From positions 3,455,001-3,519,000 of the forward strand of contig CP113055.1 of assembly GCA_026625625.1 (NCBI GenBank): a stretch of 64,000 nucleotides of DNA, read 5' to 3'. This document shows, in pieces, positions 63,829-64,000 of the stretch. The notes under the pieces were generated by a model, which was not told the origin of the DNA, did no database searches, and saw only the letters and a list, made by a program, of their open reading frames with translations. How positions within the stretch are numbered: position 1 is the first letter of the stretch; the number at the start of each line of letters is the position of its first letter. Position numbers and translations under genes: made by a program. This DNA comes from Blastomonas sp. SL216 (GTDB lineage Bacteria > Pseudomonadota > Alphaproteobacteria > Sphingomonadales > Sphingomonadaceae).

Positions 63829-64000
63829 GCAATCGGCTCCAGATGCTGGGCAAACAAGGTCGGAAGGCAATCGGTGGCGCGCGCGCGGGTGACGACATCG
63901 CCGATGACGATCAGCGCCGGGCTGACCACAGCTTCGCGCGCGATCATCGGGCCAAGATCGGTCAGCAGCGTGCGCAAGGTGCGCATATCGGCGCGGGTGC
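63825..64000 (-). CDS. cobA: Uroporphyrinogen-III C-methyltransferase, C-terminal end
   Basis: Only the last 58 residues are in the window. They read ...MRTLRTLLTDLG..., then SPALIVIGDVV and a C-terminal ATDCLPTLFAQHLEPIA. The PALIVIGDVV segment is the end of the SUMT/CobA methyltransferase fold. It makes precorrin-2 for sirohaem, the cofactor of CysI, which fits the operon. The start and its catalytic N-terminus lie beyond the window. Confidence 0.85.
   Translation of the reverse strand, partial: TRADMRTLRTLLTDLGPMIAREAVVSPALIVIGDVVTRARATDCLPTLFAQHLEPIA

Noticed and set aside
1-64000. tRNA, rRNA, CRISPR arrays, integrases, insertion sequences
   Set aside because: Searched by eye for T-loop motifs, repeated spacers and transposase motifs; none seen.

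Overview
The window is about 64 kb of GC-rich chromosome with strong third-position G+C. It looks like an alphaproteobacterium of the sphingomonad group. Pointers are a UPF0262 protein, an FnrL-type regulator next to a cbb3 oxidase operon, the ubiG/lysC pair, PrsK/PrsR/PrsT exopolysaccharide regulators and a large TonB-dependent receptor. The genus cannot be fixed from the sequence alone. I saw no rRNA, tRNA, CRISPR array, integrase or insertion sequence; REP-like palindromes are the only repeats of note.

Layout. (1) 0.1-9 kb: an XRE/ScfR-like regulator, a small membrane protein, then the four-gene block epsB-prsK-prsR-prsT, which in other bacteria travels with exosortase A/PEP-CTERM protein sorting and controls exopolysaccharide; no exosortase is visible here. 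(2) 9-12.5 kb: an M3 oligopeptidase, a cysteine-synthase-like PLP enzyme and a DUF423 membrane protein. (3) 12.5-24.5 kb: a catabolic island around a GntR regulator. Leftward: an Asp/Glu-racemase-fold protein, two NTF2-like paralogues, a TonB receptor. Rightward: gntR, an HMG-CoA-lyase homologue, HyuA and HyuB, a family III CoA-transferase. A convergent isochorismatase-type amidohydrolase closes it. Two identical TGTATACA palindromes sit in front of the two promoters. The substrate is unknown, and this is the best candidate for an undescribed pathway. (4) 24.5-30.2 kb: hemN under an FNR-type site and two tandem chemoreceptors. (5) 30.2-40.6 kb: a complete cbb3 oxidase operon ccoNOQPGHIS plus a small Cys-rich exported protein, an OmpW porin and fnrL; an FNR box lies between ccoN and ompW. 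(6) 40.6-59.6 kb: mostly housekeeping and scattered metabolic genes (M28 peptidase, phosphatase, dcd, cdd, GH25-like protein, dnaB, hicAB with an apparently frameshifted hicA, ubiG, lysC, nitronate monooxygenase, LysE exporter, GFA, cupin, SDR, KAS III, VOC, amidohydrolase). (7) 59.6-64 kb: a BLUF photoreceptor and the assimilatory sulfate reduction operon cobA-DUF2849-(Tat-exported protein)-cysI-DUF934-cysH, cut by the window end.

How it fits together: oxygen limitation is a theme, because FnrL, cbb3 oxidase, OmpW and oxygen-independent HemN are all here and share the same TTGAT-N4-GTCAA box. The island in (3) has the architecture of a self-contained, substrate-induced uptake-and-degradation unit.
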